Program-made: the position numbers and the translations under genes | Shown: piece after piece, positions 25,300 to 37,340 of the stretch | Layout of the letters: the number at the start of each line of letters is the position of its first letter | Position numbering within the stretch: the first letter of the stretch is position 1 | The notes under the pieces: generated by a model | The model's input: only the letters and a program-made list of their open reading frames with translations | Database searches by the model: none | What the model was told of the DNA's origin: nothing | NCBI GenBank assembly: GCA_019916065.1 | Contig: CM034237.1 | Coordinates: forward strand, 58,600,590 to 58,664,589 | Reading direction: 5' to 3' | Source of the DNA: Vitellaria paradoxa | Lineage: Eukaryota > Streptophyta > Magnoliopsida > Ericales > Sapotaceae | DNA length: 64,000 nt

Positions 25300-27610
25300 T
25301 ACATAGAACGATCAACGTTGGTTCGAACATCTTTTATGATTTCAAAAAGATGTAAAAAGAAAAAATTCTTCCGTGTACACATTATCTCTGCCTATTTATC
25401 TATTTGAAAATGTCAAAGAGAAATTCTACAATAAAACATGTAATGTGGTGAAAAAAAAATGTAATGCATATATGTGAACATGAAGAGGGCCTGATGATGT
25501 AGTAATTTTTTTTTTTTGCGTAAAATTAATGTTTAAAAATATGAAAAAGAATAGTACTTAATCATTTAAAAAAAAATTTATGTTCAAACTTGAGCAATTT
25601 CGTATTTTCATTTGCGATGACAATGGAAGCAGTATGAGGCAGGATTCTTGCTCTAATCCTATCTCACAACGTATTTCTCCACCTATGATTTGTTTGGTGA
25701 TATATAGATACCCCGTTGGGGGTTGTCCGTCCCCGCCCTACCCTATTAATGTTAATAATACTTTACTATCTTATTTTTAAAAAATAGGTAACAAACAAAA
25801 TATAAACAAATTAATTATGAATTAAAATAATAAAAAATATTAATATATATATATATATATATATATAAATAATTCTAACATTAACAGTTCAATTTCTTAA
25901 TAAATAAAATGAAATTATTATAAAATATTTTATAATTCTAAATCTAAACAGGATAAGATAAAAAAATTCTATTTTAATCTCGTACCAAGTACTATTTGAT
26001 ACTATTTTTTACTTTTGCTTCCATTGAAATGAATTTCTCGTTCTACATGAGATTCTTATAAATTTATAAAGGTGAATTTATACGTTATATAGTAAAATAG
26101 AATGATATTGAAAGGTGATCATAATTTGAATGTGAACTCTAATGTTATTTGAAATTTCATTACTCTTTTGCAATTAATAATTCTTACTTGTCAAGAGATA
26201 GAATATAGCATCCCATGTTTTGGCTGAATGTCACTTGGTGAAATTTGAATACAATATGGAGTGCTTTAACTAATTATCGGATAAATTATTTTAAATTACC
26301 ATCTCATAGTATGGCATGAATTTTATAATTATAATATTTATCTATCTTTTAATTATTATGAAAGTCACGCGTCATATTACAATAAATTATTATTTTTTTT
26401 AAATTAAATGCTCAATAAAAATATCTTAACTATTAACACTTTATCATTTTTCTTATCAAACAATCACTTTGTTGATTTTAACCCTAAAAAAGCCGTATAA
26501 GTTAGGTACGTCCTATCCCTAATTCTTTTACCCTTAAGCAAGTCATGTGTACACAAGTCTTTTTAATTCTTTCACTTTAAAAAAGAAAAAAGAAAAAGAG
26601 AAAAAAAAAAAAAGGATAAAGGCCGCTAGTGGGCCTTGACTATAAGTTAGTTGTCCTTTGATTCTTCCACCCTAAACAACTTATTTATATGACATTTTTT
26701 TTTTGTTTTTTATATATTTTAGAGCCCTTTACCCTAATTGTCTCTTCTCCATGTGAATCATCATCGATCATTTGCCTTTTCCAATTATTCTTTTACTCTT
26801 AAACAAGTCACAAGTGGCTCTTGTTCTAATTCATCCGGGAATCATCCTTTTGTCTCACTTACTCTAGCACTCACTCGTGGCATGCGTGTTGCTTCATTTT
26901 GAGTATTACTTCTGGCGCCTAAAAATGCCAAAATATAATTTAATGTGCAAAAAATTCAAATATAAATTTATAAAACAAATCTATATAAAAAATATAATTA
27001 ACAAGTAAAAATAAAAGTCATTAATTAAAAAGAGACTAAAAATAATATAACTATTATTAGATAGATGATGCAAAGAGCGTAAAAATGTACATATTTAAAA
27101 TTTTAAATTTTACGTACATTAAAAATAAAATGTTTGTTTTTAAGTAATTTTTAAAGAAAATAAAGTTCTAATATCATTTTTTAAATAAAAATCTTAGTTG
27201 ACTTTGCCTAATAATTATTTATATAGTATTTAATAAATGTGTAAATTTTTATTATTTATCACAAATATTATTATATTTTTTAAAATTTTTATAAAAAAAT
27301 ATGTAAAAACTGAGAGAGTATATTTTCATATGAAATTAACTAAAAAGACAATCGAAGTGAAGAAATCATCACCATTGAACAAATGTGATGATTAAAAATA
27401 TCATAAATTCAAAATTGTGAACTTTACCACATGGATATGTGTGAAACAATTGTATAGTGTGTTGTAGGAGGTTATGGTGCATTAAAAAAATAAATAAATA
27501 AAAGAGCTCGGATATCTTTTTAATTATCCTAATTAATTAACCTAAAATTTTAGGTATATATAGAGTTTTTTCTTTAAATTTATTGTCTTAACTTTCCTCG
27601 AAATACGTAG
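25300..27610 (+). repeat. Segment A: diverged copy of the duplicated block at 54.3-57.5 kb
   Basis: Blocks occur in the same order and orientation as at 54310-57540. Examples are GTGTACACATTA, GCGATGACAATGGAAGCAG, TACCCCGTTGGGG, AATTATCGGATAAATTATTT, ATCTTAACTATTAACACTT and CCTAAAATTTTAGGTA. The last part (27180-27590) also matches 43170-43950. No intact gene lies inside. Ordinary divergence and insertions separate the copies. Confidence 0.7.
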
Positions 27611-27923
27611 CAATATTTTTCTATGAACACATAAACTCTGTGTTATATTATATTGTTACTTTAGTGTTGTCTCCTTCCATATTTAACTGAAAAAGCACTT
27701 CATGTTATATTAGCAATTCAAAGGGGGACTATATATAGATATGTTTGAAAGGAAATTAATTTATTAAGGAAAAAGTTTATTTGTTACAAGAAAAACTTTT
27801 AATTTTTAATTATAATAATCAAAAGATTAAAAGGCGTAACGTAAGATTTGGTGAGAAAGCTTGGAGCCAAGGCTTTAATTAAACCAACTTCTTTTAGTGG
27901 ACATCTTCTGATTTATACCAATT
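27611..27923. other. Intergenic DNA before the LTR element
   Basis: No gene seen. It ends in the CAATT (27919-27923) that is duplicated at 29509-29513. Confidence 0.4.
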
Positions 27924-28237
27924 TGATGTAGAATAGATTTAATATTTTCTAATTTCTTTTAGATTTGTTTTATTTCTACTTTAACGAGGATTGGATTTCC
28001 TATTTTTTTTTTTGGATTTGTGTTATTTCTATTTTAATTATGACTAGATTTATGATTAATTTTTCCTATAAATAGGAACCTTTGTAAATGCTTTTGATAC
28101 AAGTCAATTAACAAGTTAATTATTATTTATTCTTTAGATTTATATCTTGAGTCTTTTTCTCTCAATTCTCTTGGTGGATTCCAAGATTTGATTTTGTCGT
28201 TGAACAAGCCAATTTATCATTACTTCATGCTGCGTCA
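27924..28237 (+). repeat. 5' LTR
   Basis: A 314-bp direct repeat with a TATA box (CCTATAAATAGG near 28067-28078) that would drive element transcription. Confidence 0.9.
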
Positions 28238-28239
28238 GG

Positions 28240-28254
28240 TGGCATCAGAGCAGG
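28240..28254 (+). other. Primer binding site
   Basis: TGGCATCAGAGCAGG lies two bases after the 5' LTR. It matches the usual TGGTATCAGAGC complementary to initiator methionine tRNA, with one change. Confidence 0.8.
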
Positions 28255-28268
28255 TGTCTCCTAATCCG

Positions 28269-28958
28269 ATGGCTAACCATGGCAGTAGTAGAGGCGACCA
28301 ATCTTGTGACATAGATCAGAGATTACAGGCTATCTCGGCTCAAGCCCAAGAACAGCAATTGGCAATGCAAACATTAGAGCAGTGGATCGATGATCGATTG
28401 GATGAGATCAGTACACAGATGGCAACTCTATTGCGAATTGTCGGTGACAGGAACAGGAACGCAAGATTGAATCCAGCCGAAGGAATTGTCCGCGGTAAAA
28501 CAGTCAAAGGTTTTGCTCTTTTAAACCCTAGAAGACGATTATTAGCAAATCTTGATGATAGAAGCGATTTAGGGTTTACAGCAGCTCAACCGAGAGGTAG
28601 GAGGTATGACAATCCAATATATCATGCACCTCAATGTGATATATTTAAAGAAAATATTGAGGCAAAAGAGGTTTCTATTTTTGTGGACACTATATTTGAA
28701 GACAAATATAATTTAGATCAATTATTTTTGGAAAAAAATAAAATTATAATTGGTCTTCAAGAGGAGAAGATTAAAAATCCTACAACATCGAAAGTTATAG
28801 ATCATTTTGGTGATGAGCACTATAACTTGGATTTATTATTTGATGGTGAAGGAGTTGGTGATTTTATCAATCTCCAAACAATAAAAGTCATAGATGAAAA
28901 TTCGTTGGAATTTATTGATTTTATTGGGGTGGATAAATATTGCGTTGAGAAAGCATAG
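28269..28958 (+). CDS. Gag-like protein of the non-autonomous LTR element
   Basis: The ATG at 28269 (MANHGSSRGDQ) is the likely start; the open frame upstream runs into the LTR and primer binding site. The first 80 residues (DQRLQAISAQAQEQQLAMQT, then a DRLDEISTQM stretch) resemble the coiled N-terminus of plant gypsy Gag. The rest does not look like ordinary Gag and has no zinc knuckle. It contains two similar acidic segments, EDKYNLDQLF and DEHYNLDLLF. The frame ends at TAG 28956-28958, then stays open from there to 29198. A second, shifted frame (AIVHEDEDYSQAGIIHTF) is also open near 29030-29085. It may be a capsid-only or captured-gene product, packaged in trans by autonomous relatives. 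Confidence 0.6.
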   Translation: MANHGSSRGDQSCDIDQRLQAISAQAQEQQLAMQTLEQWIDDRLDEISTQMATLLRIVGDRNRNARLNPAEGIVRGKTVKGFALLNPRRRLLANLDDRSDLGFTAAQPRGRRYDNPIYHAPQCDIFKENIEAKEVSIFVDTIFEDKYNLDQLFLEKNKIIIGLQEEKIKNPTTSKVIDHFGDEHYNLDLLFDGEGVGDFINLQTIKVIDENSLEFIDFIGVDKYCVEKA

Positions 28959-29195
28959 GTTAATATGATTGAATTTTTCAACCCTGAAGAATTACTTGAA
29001 GAGTTGTTTGCAAAAAGCAAAATTCAAGCGCTATTGTGCATGAAGATGAAGATTATTCTCAAGCTGGAATTATACATACTTTTATCAGCAACAGAAATTG
29101 CATTAAAGGTGCTTGCTCGTGATGGTCCTTCAATTTTTTTTTTAGATCTTACCTTAAATAACTCGAGGACGAGTTATTTTTTAAGAGAAGGAGAA

Positions 29196-29508
29196 TGATG
29201 TAGAATAGATTTGATATTTCCTAATTTCTTTTAGATTTGTTTTATTTCTACTTTAACGAGGATTAGATTTTCTATTTTCTTTTGGATTTGTGGTATTCCT
29301 ATTTTAATAATGACTAGATTTAGGATTAATTTTCTCTATAAATAGAAACCTTTGTAAACGCTTTTGATACAAGTCAATTAACAAGTTAATTATTATTTAT
29401 TCTTTAGATTTATATCTTGAATCTTTTTCTCTCAATTCTTTTTGGTAGATTCTAAGATTTGACTTTGTCATTGAATAAACTAATTTATTCTTACTTCACG
29501 TTGTGGCA
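29196..29508 (+). repeat. 3' LTR
   Basis: A 313-bp copy of the 5' LTR with its own TATA box (TCTATAAATAG near 29335-29345). It ends about 110 bp before the ATG of the DUF4220 gene. Confidence 0.9.
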
Positions 29509-29618
29509 CAATTATTAATGCTTAGGCTGATCCCAGAAGCCTATCAAACATATTTCTATTAACCTTCCATAAACACTAAATTGAGCTCCGCTCTGACTCT
29601 GTGGGTTGGAGGGGGAAA

Positions 29619-31781
29619 ATGGAAGTCAGTCCAATGTGGGTTAAGCTACCCACTGACCAATTCAAACAACTGTACCAAACCTGGGAAATTCGGGTTGTGA
29701 TTCTCCTAAGTCTCCTCATGCAAGTCTTCCTAACCTTCTCCGCGCCATTGAGGAAGAGGACTTCAAGTTTTTGGGTACTGATCCCAATGTGGTTAGTCTA
29801 CTTGCTGGCCGACGCCACCGCTAACTTCGCCATCGGACACATGTTGAGCCGCAGCACCGACCCTCCTCCGGAACTCATGGCGTTTTGGGCCCCCTTCCTC
29901 CTCGTCCACCTGGGTGGCCCTGACACCATCACGGCCTACGCCCTGGAGGACAACGAACTCTGGCACCGCCACCTTCTCCAGTTCGGTTTCCAGTTCGGAA
30001 CGGCCTTTTACGTCTTCGTCCACACTCTCCCTCAAAACAAGCTGTGGTTGTCGATAACCCTCATGTTCATTGCCGGCATTATCAAGTACGCTGAGCGCAC
30101 TCTTTCTCTTTACAAGGCTAGCCTCAACAAGCTCCGCGATTCTCTGCTCACAACTAGCGATCCGGAGCCAAGTTACGTGACGCTGGTGGAATATTTCTTT
30201 TCAAAGCACAAGGCGAATCTTCCCGTGCGACCGCAGACAATTCGGATTAAACCTGGAACACCTGATCACCAGCAAGGAGTGACTTCTCTGGAGGACTGGG
30301 AGGTGGTGCGGTATGCTTATCAGTACTCCGAATCATTCAAGGGGATTATTTCCGACGTCGTTCTGGGCTCCCCGGAGCGAGACGAGAGCAGAAACTTCTT
30401 CTTCAACAGAACGGCGGGAGACGCTTTCAAGTTGGTGGAGGTAGAGCTCAACTTCCACTACGAGACTCTCTACACCAAGAGCCCGGTTGTGCACAGTAGG
30501 CGCGGGATCTACGCTCGTTCGGTTTCCTTCATCCTCACCTTGGCCGCCCTCGTGATTTTCATTTTCTCAGGGAAGAAGAGGTTCCAGAGGCACGACATTG
30601 GAATCACGTACACCTTGCTGTATGGTGCCATTGCGCTCGATATAATCGCTCTTATTATGAGCCTTTTCTCGGATTGGATGCTGGTCATCATCACTAAAAC
30701 TGCAGTTCCGACCGAGTTTAATCGAGTGCTAAGGGAAGTGCTCAATATCGAAAGGGAAAGGTGGCCGAAGCAAGAAAGTAGTAAGGGGAAGAAGCATCAT
30801 CGGAAGTTAGAGTGGTTTAGCCAAATTGTCCGCCGCCGGTGGTGCGAGGCTATCAATCAACACAACTTGATCAATTACTGTGTCCACCCACGATGGAGCT
30901 GGACGGAGGCCTTGTATTCGAAACTGGGCATCATAACCATCCTCGACGGGATGAAGTACGCGAAAAAGAAGAAATTCAACAATGACTTGAGAAACTTAAT
31001 CTTCTCGGAGCTGAAAATGAAAGCGGCTATGGCAGATGATTTGGAAATCGCCAAGGATTTGTATTCAGCAAGAGGGGATTTGGTGCTTAGGATGGCGGGT
31101 TGTACAGAGTTACTCCCGTGGGTGAGCGACGTGGACTTTGACGAGAGCCTTCTCTTGTGGCACGTTGCTACCGAAATCTGCTGGTATGGTAACGGCGAGG
31201 AGGGGAAAATTGATCTCTACCGCAAAGGCAATGAGGAGAATAAGTACCGTGACTTATCTAGGCTCCTGTCGGATTACATGCTCTATCTTCTGATTTTTAG
31301 GTCCCCGATTATGTCCTTAGTTGCAGGAATTGGGCAAATAAGATACAAAGAGACTTGCGCCGACGCCAAGAAATTTTTCAACCAGGAAAAAAACAAGAAA
31401 GCCAGCATTGGAGGAAAGAAAGTATATTTGCCGGAAGATGCCTGCAAAAGTCTCCATGACCTTAAGACAGATTTTTATCCAAATGCAGTAAGGGGATACA
31501 GAAGCAGATCTGTGTTATTTGATGCTTGCATTCTGGCCAAGAAGCTGGAGGAAGTTGGGGCAAAAAAAGACAAGTGGGAGATAATGAGCAAAGTGTGGGT
31601 TGAAATGCTATCCTATGCTGCATGTAGATGCAGGGCCAATACTCATACAGCTCAAGTGGGCAGGGGAGGCCAGCTCATCACTTTGGTCTGGGTGTTGATG
31701 GCTCATTTGGGCATTGGGAACCCGAACCAGTTTCAGATAAGTGACCTCCGCCCGAGGACAACACTTGTCGTCGAGAAGTGA
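29619..31781 (+). CDS. DUF4220/DUF594 membrane protein
   Basis: An intact single-exon gene of 720 aa. The start is the ATG at 29619 (AAAATGG, good context); the open frame upstream has no ATG. Several hydrophobic segments lie in the N-terminal third (about residues 27-45, 51-76, 86-100, 120-162), with the family signature HLGGPDTITAYALEDN. A second membrane cluster follows at about 305-360. The C-terminal DUF594 region has WHVATEICW and, near the end, CRANTHTAQVGRGGQLITLV followed by VWVLMAHLGIG. Length and domain order match the plant-specific DUF4220-DUF594 family, which is often expanded near immune-receptor loci. No biochemical role is established for it. The 3' LTR of a retroelement sits immediately upstream and could supply or disrupt its promoter. 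Confidence 0.92.
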   Translation: MEVSPMWVKLPTDQFKQLYQTWEIRVVILLSLLMQVFLTFSAPLRKRTSSFWVLIPMWLVYLLADATANFAIGHMLSRSTDPPPELMAFWAPFLLVHLGGPDTITAYALEDNELWHRHLLQFGFQFGTAFYVFVHTLPQNKLWLSITLMFIAGIIKYAERTLSLYKASLNKLRDSLLTTSDPEPSYVTLVEYFFSKHKANLPVRPQTIRIKPGTPDHQQGVTSLEDWEVVRYAYQYSESFKGIISDVVLGSPERDESRNFFFNRTAGDAFKLVEVELNFHYETLYTKSPVVHSRRGIYARSVSFILTLAALVIFIFSGKKRFQRHDIGITYTLLYGAIALDIIALIMSLFSDWMLVIITKTAVPTEFNRVLREVLNIERERWPKQESSKGKKHHRKLEWFSQIVRRRWCEAINQHNLINYCVHPRWSWTEALYSKLGIITILDGMKYAKKKKFNNDLRNLIFSELKMKAAMADDLEIAKDLYSARGDLVLRMAGCTELLPWVSDVDFDESLLLWHVATEICWYGNGEEGKIDLYRKGNEENKYRDLSRLLSDYMLYLLIFRSPIMSLVAGIGQIRYKETCADAKKFFNQEKNKKASIGGKKVYLPEDACKSLHDLKTDFYPNAVRGYRSRSVLFDACILAKKLEEVGAKKDKWEIMSKVWVEMLSYAACRCRANTHTAQVGRGGQLITLVWVLMAHLGIGNPNQFQISDLRPRTTLVVEK

Positions 31782-33354
31782 TGACTCAAATTTTTATCGG
31801 AATAAATTTGGTTTTGTGCTCGATCTTAAGCTTCATATTGAATTTTATTTTAATTTTTATACTTTTACTTGTAACAGTTAACTTATTATATATTTAGGAT
31901 CAAGTTTTTATTTAACATTTTTTGTTAATTATTGATATAAAAATGTGATAAAAATACTTCTTTTTTTTTCATATATAATCAATACATATATAAAATAAAA
32001 TTTGATCCTAATTGAAAGGATTAACTATTATAATTAAAAATAAAGAAAATAAAAGTTAAATTCGACGTAATTTATCTTTGTCCTTATTAATATTATTTTA
32101 TTTGTTAGATCAATTATTTTTTATATTCAATATTTGTATCAGTACTTGGAAATCAGTTTAGGCTTTTTTTTTTGGTAAGTAAAATCCGATAAAATCAGTT
32201 TAGGCTGCTTTATTTTGTGTGTTGTAATCATAAAATTTAACTTGTTACTTGAAATAGCAACACTATTCCATTAATAGTTATTCTAATTAAGCATTCTAGT
32301 TACCTCTTTGTTGTCTCTTTCTTTCTCCGCTAACTTTAATTAATCCAATATATTCCCTTCCCAGTTGAAACATAGAGAGATTTCAGAATAAGCATTTCAT
32401 GTACAAATCGAGATGCATGTCTAATTTGTATTTTGCCAAATATATATAATTGAAACATGACTTGAATCGATTAACTGAAATCCTTTACCATCATTCTTAC
32501 TTTTGTGTGTTAAAAGATTTTTGAATTATGAATTAAAATGTTAATTAAGTAGCCTTGCTATTTTTTCTAATATTTTTAATATTTTTTGAATAGCACATTC
32601 ATAAATAGACATATGAGGGAAATATATTATACAGATTTTTGTAAACTGCCCCGAACCCGACCCGTTAGTGTCACAATTTGTAATCATCGATCCTCTTGAA
32701 AGATAAGGAAAAGACAGAGACACATATAGTTTAACGGAAAGAAGTGAGCACAACATAACAGAAAAAAAAAAAAAAAAACAGTATATTGAGATGACATTTC
32801 GTTGAAGATAAAAAATTTAAGGGTAAAAGATTATGGGTTAATTGTTGCTCTAGTAATAATTAATGGGATAACAAGTTTATGATATTTATGTTTGAATAGA
32901 AAGAGTAAATATTATTTAGTATTATATTTAGAATACTAAAAATTTTGAAAGGTACAAATTTACTATATTTGGATGAGGGTAAATAGACGAAGGGTAAAAT
33001 TTAATATTTAATCGTAGTAAGATATTATAATAAAATAAATCATCATAATAATTGTTATATTAATAATAGTTAATTTTAATAAAATATATATAATTAAATA
33101 TAATTTTTAAATAAAAATATTAACTATAGATTAATATTTTTATAGTAATTAATTTTAATAATGAATTATTATTTGTTAAAAATTGTTTTTATTGTGATAA
33201 AATAATTTAATAAAACAAATAATTTTAATTTATTTAAATAAATTATATTAATACAATAAATAATCTAGTAAATTATTATTTATGAGAAATAAAATTATTT
33301 AATAAAAATTTTAATAAAATAAATTATTTTAAATAAGTAATTATTATTTATTAA
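31782..33354. other. AT-rich intergenic DNA after the DUF4220 gene
   Basis: No further gene. The first few hundred bases presumably hold the 3' UTR and polyadenylation signals. From 32930 on it turns into low-complexity ATTAATT-type sequence similar to the arms of the adjacent foldback. Confidence 0.4.
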
Positions 33355-34083
33355 ACATTAATTTTGATTTGAAAATATAAATAATTTTAGTCATAAATTA
33401 ATATTTCAATAGTATTAATTTAATAAAATAAAATAAATTATTTAATAATTAATTATTATTTATTAAATATTAATTTGATAAAATAATTTAATAATTAATT
33501 AATTTTATCTTGATAAAACAAATTATTATTTTTAATATTTATCTTAATTATTTATAAAAAAATCGTTGTCTAAAATTTTACAGGATGTAAAGAAATATTT
33601 TATGGGGAGTAATGAAAAAAAGGTAAAATTTTTCATTACCCCTTGTTACCAACTTCTCTCCTAGGATATGTTAGTTTTGGGAGTAACGGAAGGTAACTAT
33701 TATTAGGGTAATTTTTATCTTCTATTACATCAATTTGGATGACAACAGTAATAATTACTCTAATTTAACAATTACCCCTCAAAACAAACATGTTCTGGGA
33801 GAAGGTGGGTAAGAAGGGTAATGGAAAAATTTTATCCTTTATTACCTCCATAAAATATTTTTTTACACCCCTATAAAATCTTAGACACCTTAAATAATTA
33901 TAGTAAATATTACTAAATATTAATTTATTTAATTAAACTAAGATTAATTGATTATTAAATTATTTTATCAAAATAATATTTAATAAATAATAATTTATTA
34001 TTAAATTAAATTTTATTAAATTAATACTATTGAAATATTAATTTATTACTAAAATTATATATTTTCTCAAATTAAAATTAATG
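33355..34083. mobile_element. Large foldback (inverted repeat) element
   Basis: The two halves are reverse complements over about 330 bp each. CATTAATTTTGATTTGA at 33357 pairs with the end near 34083, CAATAGTATTAATTT at about 33407 pairs with AAATTAATACTATTG near 34030, and TATTTTATGGGGAGTAATG at 33596 pairs with the stretch near 33850. The short loop is centred near 33735. There is no coding sequence. A related palindromic stretch occurs at 53.2-53.8 kb. This is most likely a MITE or foldback transposon, and its transcript would make a long hairpin RNA. Confidence 0.75.
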
Positions 34084-37000
34084 CAAAAATTTACCATCAA
34101 TATGTTTACCCCAAATCAAAAATTATTAGCTATGGTATATGTTTACCCCAAATCAATATGCTCTCATTGAGTTATCGAGATTTATATGAATTATATTCAA
34201 GTTGATATATGAGGTGATTGAAATGATAAAAAGATTGAAAAATTTAGTGTAAAATTGATACCTAACAAAATTTGATTGAAGGAATTTAGTAACTTTTTTG
34301 TAATTTTTTTTATAAATGTTTGTGTAGTTTGGTAAACCAAACACCCTCATAACATTATATGATTAAACATATTTGTATGCGGTTGGGGTTATATTATTTG
34401 ATTATTGTGATTAGCTGAGAGAGCCATGTTATTGATATATTGATATGCTATGGACACAGTCATACGTATGGATATGATTCATTTTCTTGAAAAAGTTGAT
34501 AAAATGGACTTTTTTTTTTTAAATGCGAAAAAATCTCTAATCGATGTATATAATTAGAGATTCACCATTAGTATGTGAGATATTGACATTGAAATTTATC
34601 ATGTTACAAATCAATGATTGCTTGTAAGTAGATACATATTATGAGATATGATAGAATAGCCGATGAAAGTCTATATAATTTATTATTCTCTTTAAGATAG
34701 ATTGCAATATGGGTTGCTAGTTTGTCCTTAGTTAAATAAAAATGGTGTGATTTGTAACTTCGTATGTATAACTAATTATCATTTAATTTTTCATAATTCA
34801 TTTCAAAATAGTGTGATTGGTGACCTCACATGTTTCACTTAGTATCACTTATCCCAAGATAAAATTGAGTTAGATGAAAATTAGAATGGTATGACTATAG
34901 AATTTACGATCTTCTTGCACTTGTATAATGTATTGATATGGACGCTTGTTAAATACATTATATACTATTAAGCAAGTACATATGTGAATACTTGTACCGT
35001 TCTGTTATCGAGTTCATCCCTCCTATATCATGTGTGACCCATTGAGAGGTGGGTAAGTCGCTCAGAGTTGAGCTGAGAGCATTAGACTGGCTTAAACCCT
35101 CTGCTCTTTCTATTGATATCTGTATTGTTATTTATACGATTTGGAGTGGAGGTCCAAAAGTCAGACTTGTATTAATATTTTATTATGAGATGATTTTATC
35201 AATTGTTATAATGTGATGTCATGATTGGGTAAGCCGTATTTGGTGAGTATTTGAATGACAAACTCTTTGAATTATATTTTATTATTTTATATGAAGGACG
35301 ATATATAGATGCTTTGTACCATATTCAATGTGAGTTTTATAGATTAATTCAAAGAGTGATGAGACGTCATTGTTCATTGATATGATTTGACTATACAACG
35401 AGATTTATTTTGGTTCAAATTAGTTTTTGTTTTCTCACGTGGTTTCTCTCAACAAATGGGTTAGGGCATTGGCATTAAGTCAATAGAAAAAATATCTTCC
35501 TAACAATAATGGGGATTTCCACAAATTATTTCATTAATGAAATTTGCTAAGGTAATTTGCCTTCAATAGTGGGATTTTTTTATTTTTATTTTTGTTTCGT
35601 TTTTCTTTTGCAAAATACCTGAATTTGATAGTAAGTATTTAAGTTTGTGAGGATATATATATATATAAGCACCATCATCTAATGCTTAATGATGACCCAT
35701 GCGTAGTTAAATGACATAAAAAATATATATAAAAATATAATAAAATATATTCTAGGCTTTTATTGGAAAGATAATTGAAGACTTTTTTTTTTTTTTTTTT
35801 TTTTGTGTTGCAAAATACTTAAAGTTGATAGTAGATAGTAGATATTCAAGTTTATATCGATCACATGAGAAAGCACGATCATCTGATGAAGAAATATTCT
35901 ACTATAACCTTTTTACCCTATAACCCCAATGCAAGCAGTTTTGTCCTGCATTGCAAAACACATTATTTTAACTAATTTAATTTCAGGTAATTCGATCATT
36001 AGTTCAATTGTAATTTTTTTTTAGAAAATCAAAAAAATTTGAAAAAAAATTAGCTTTAATTTAATGCTGATTCTACCCAAATGAACACCTAAAAATAAAT
36101 TTAGGGACAAAACAATCAATTTTTTCGAGAGAGGTATTGAAATTTTCACTTATATAAAAGAGAGGTTACCACCCGCTAGAAAGCTAAGAACTTTATTTTA
36201 AATTTTCTTATTTTAGGAATTTTTCATCACTTTACCCTAAACTCTCAAATATTAATATTTAAACTTTAGGGGAAAAAAATTTTATCTTTTAAATTTTTAT
36301 AGAGCGTACGGGGTGTAACTAAAAGAAGCTTACTAAGGTAACATTTGCACCCTTTAAACCATATATCAAACATACCCTTATTTGTAACAATTAAACTTTT
36401 ACATTTATGATCAGATTTTAATTTACTTATTTTCCTTATTTGTAACAATTAAACTTTTACATGTATGATCAAATTTTAATTTGTTTATTTTGTTAACAGT
36501 CGTTAACTAAATTTAACCAAAAAAAAAAATGCTACATGACAATCACGTTTGATACATAGCATTTTTCCTTAATGAATTTGACGAAATTGATAAATTAAAA
36601 CTTAACCATAGTATAGAAGTACTAAAAAATATTACGTACACTTGGTTTTCTTGGACTTTTAAGTCAAACTTCACTTTGATCTCTCTACTTTCAATTGTAA
36701 ATGTCCATCCTTTACCCATATAGCCAAGTTTCAATATATTTTACCATTAACAATTATTAAGTAAATGTGCAAGATTTCGTGTGACCTTTTTTTGTCGTTG
36801 AATTTGACACAATGGATAAATTGAAGCTTAACTGTAAATGTAGAAATTAAACGTTATAAGTGTAACAAAAATTACAAAGATTTTAATGATGTAAAGTATA
36901 AGAACACAAAACGTAATCTATTCATGAAAAATAGACAAACCACAATATGTGTATTTTTTCATGTTCATTAATAAGTACTTAATAAACATATGCACTATTT

Positions 37001-37340
37001 ACGTTAGACAATGAGATAGAATGAAGATTTTCATTCACCTAGTAGAATGGACATCTCCATTTCATTTAATAAAAAATTAACACGTTGTACATTTTAAAAC
37101 GAATGGATTAGCCAGATTAAACCACAATATTTTGATTTTTAATAACTAATTAAACCACTTAGTTGGACTCATAAAAATCTTCAATTAGTTTAAATGATTT
37201 AATTTAGGCTTGTACTTAAAATTTTAAACTTAAGAGATATTCTTCATTGTTTCTTTAAACTTAAAATTTTCGTTATTTATTTAAATCCAAATAATTAATA
37301 ATTTTTGTATAGCAATGTCCCCAAAACGTCTATTTCCATT
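34084..37340. other. Intergenic DNA, origin unclear
   Basis: The stretch 34380-35470 is less AT-rich and looks like the remains of a longer element, but I find no protein frame or LTR pair. Two similar blocks (GATAGTAAGTATT near 35620 and GATAGTAGATATTCAAG near 35835) are followed by CATCATCTAATG or a variant. Confidence 0.35.
36377..36492. repeat. 58-bp tandem duplication
   Basis: CTTATTTGTAACAATTAAAC starts at 36377 and again at 36435. The two 58-bp copies differ at only a few sites. Confidence 0.85.

Larger units (their letters stand above)
27924..29508 (+). mobile_element. Small non-autonomous Ty3/gypsy-type LTR retrotransposon
   Basis: A complete 1585-bp element. Both LTRs begin TGATGTAGAATAG and end in TCA or GCA, and CAATT flanks both sides (27919-27923, 29509-29513) as a perfect 5-bp target duplication. 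A primer binding site similar to initiator tRNA-Met (TGGCATCAGAGC, 28240) follows the 5' LTR, and a purine tract (AAGAGAAGGAGAA, 29183-29195) precedes the 3' LTR. The phrase CGAGGACGAGTT before the purine tract is typical of plant gypsy elements. There is no protease, reverse transcriptase or integrase. The LTRs differ at roughly 8-10 percent of sites by eye, so the insertion is not very recent. Confidence 0.92.

Noticed and set aside
29601..29618. Start of the DUF4220 gene at the GTG of 29601
   Set aside because: Plant nuclear genes start at ATG. The first in-frame ATG, at 29619, has good context.
34380..35470. Possible LTR or retroelement fragment
   Set aside because: Composition differs from the surroundings, but I found no matching second LTR, primer site, purine tract or protein frame.
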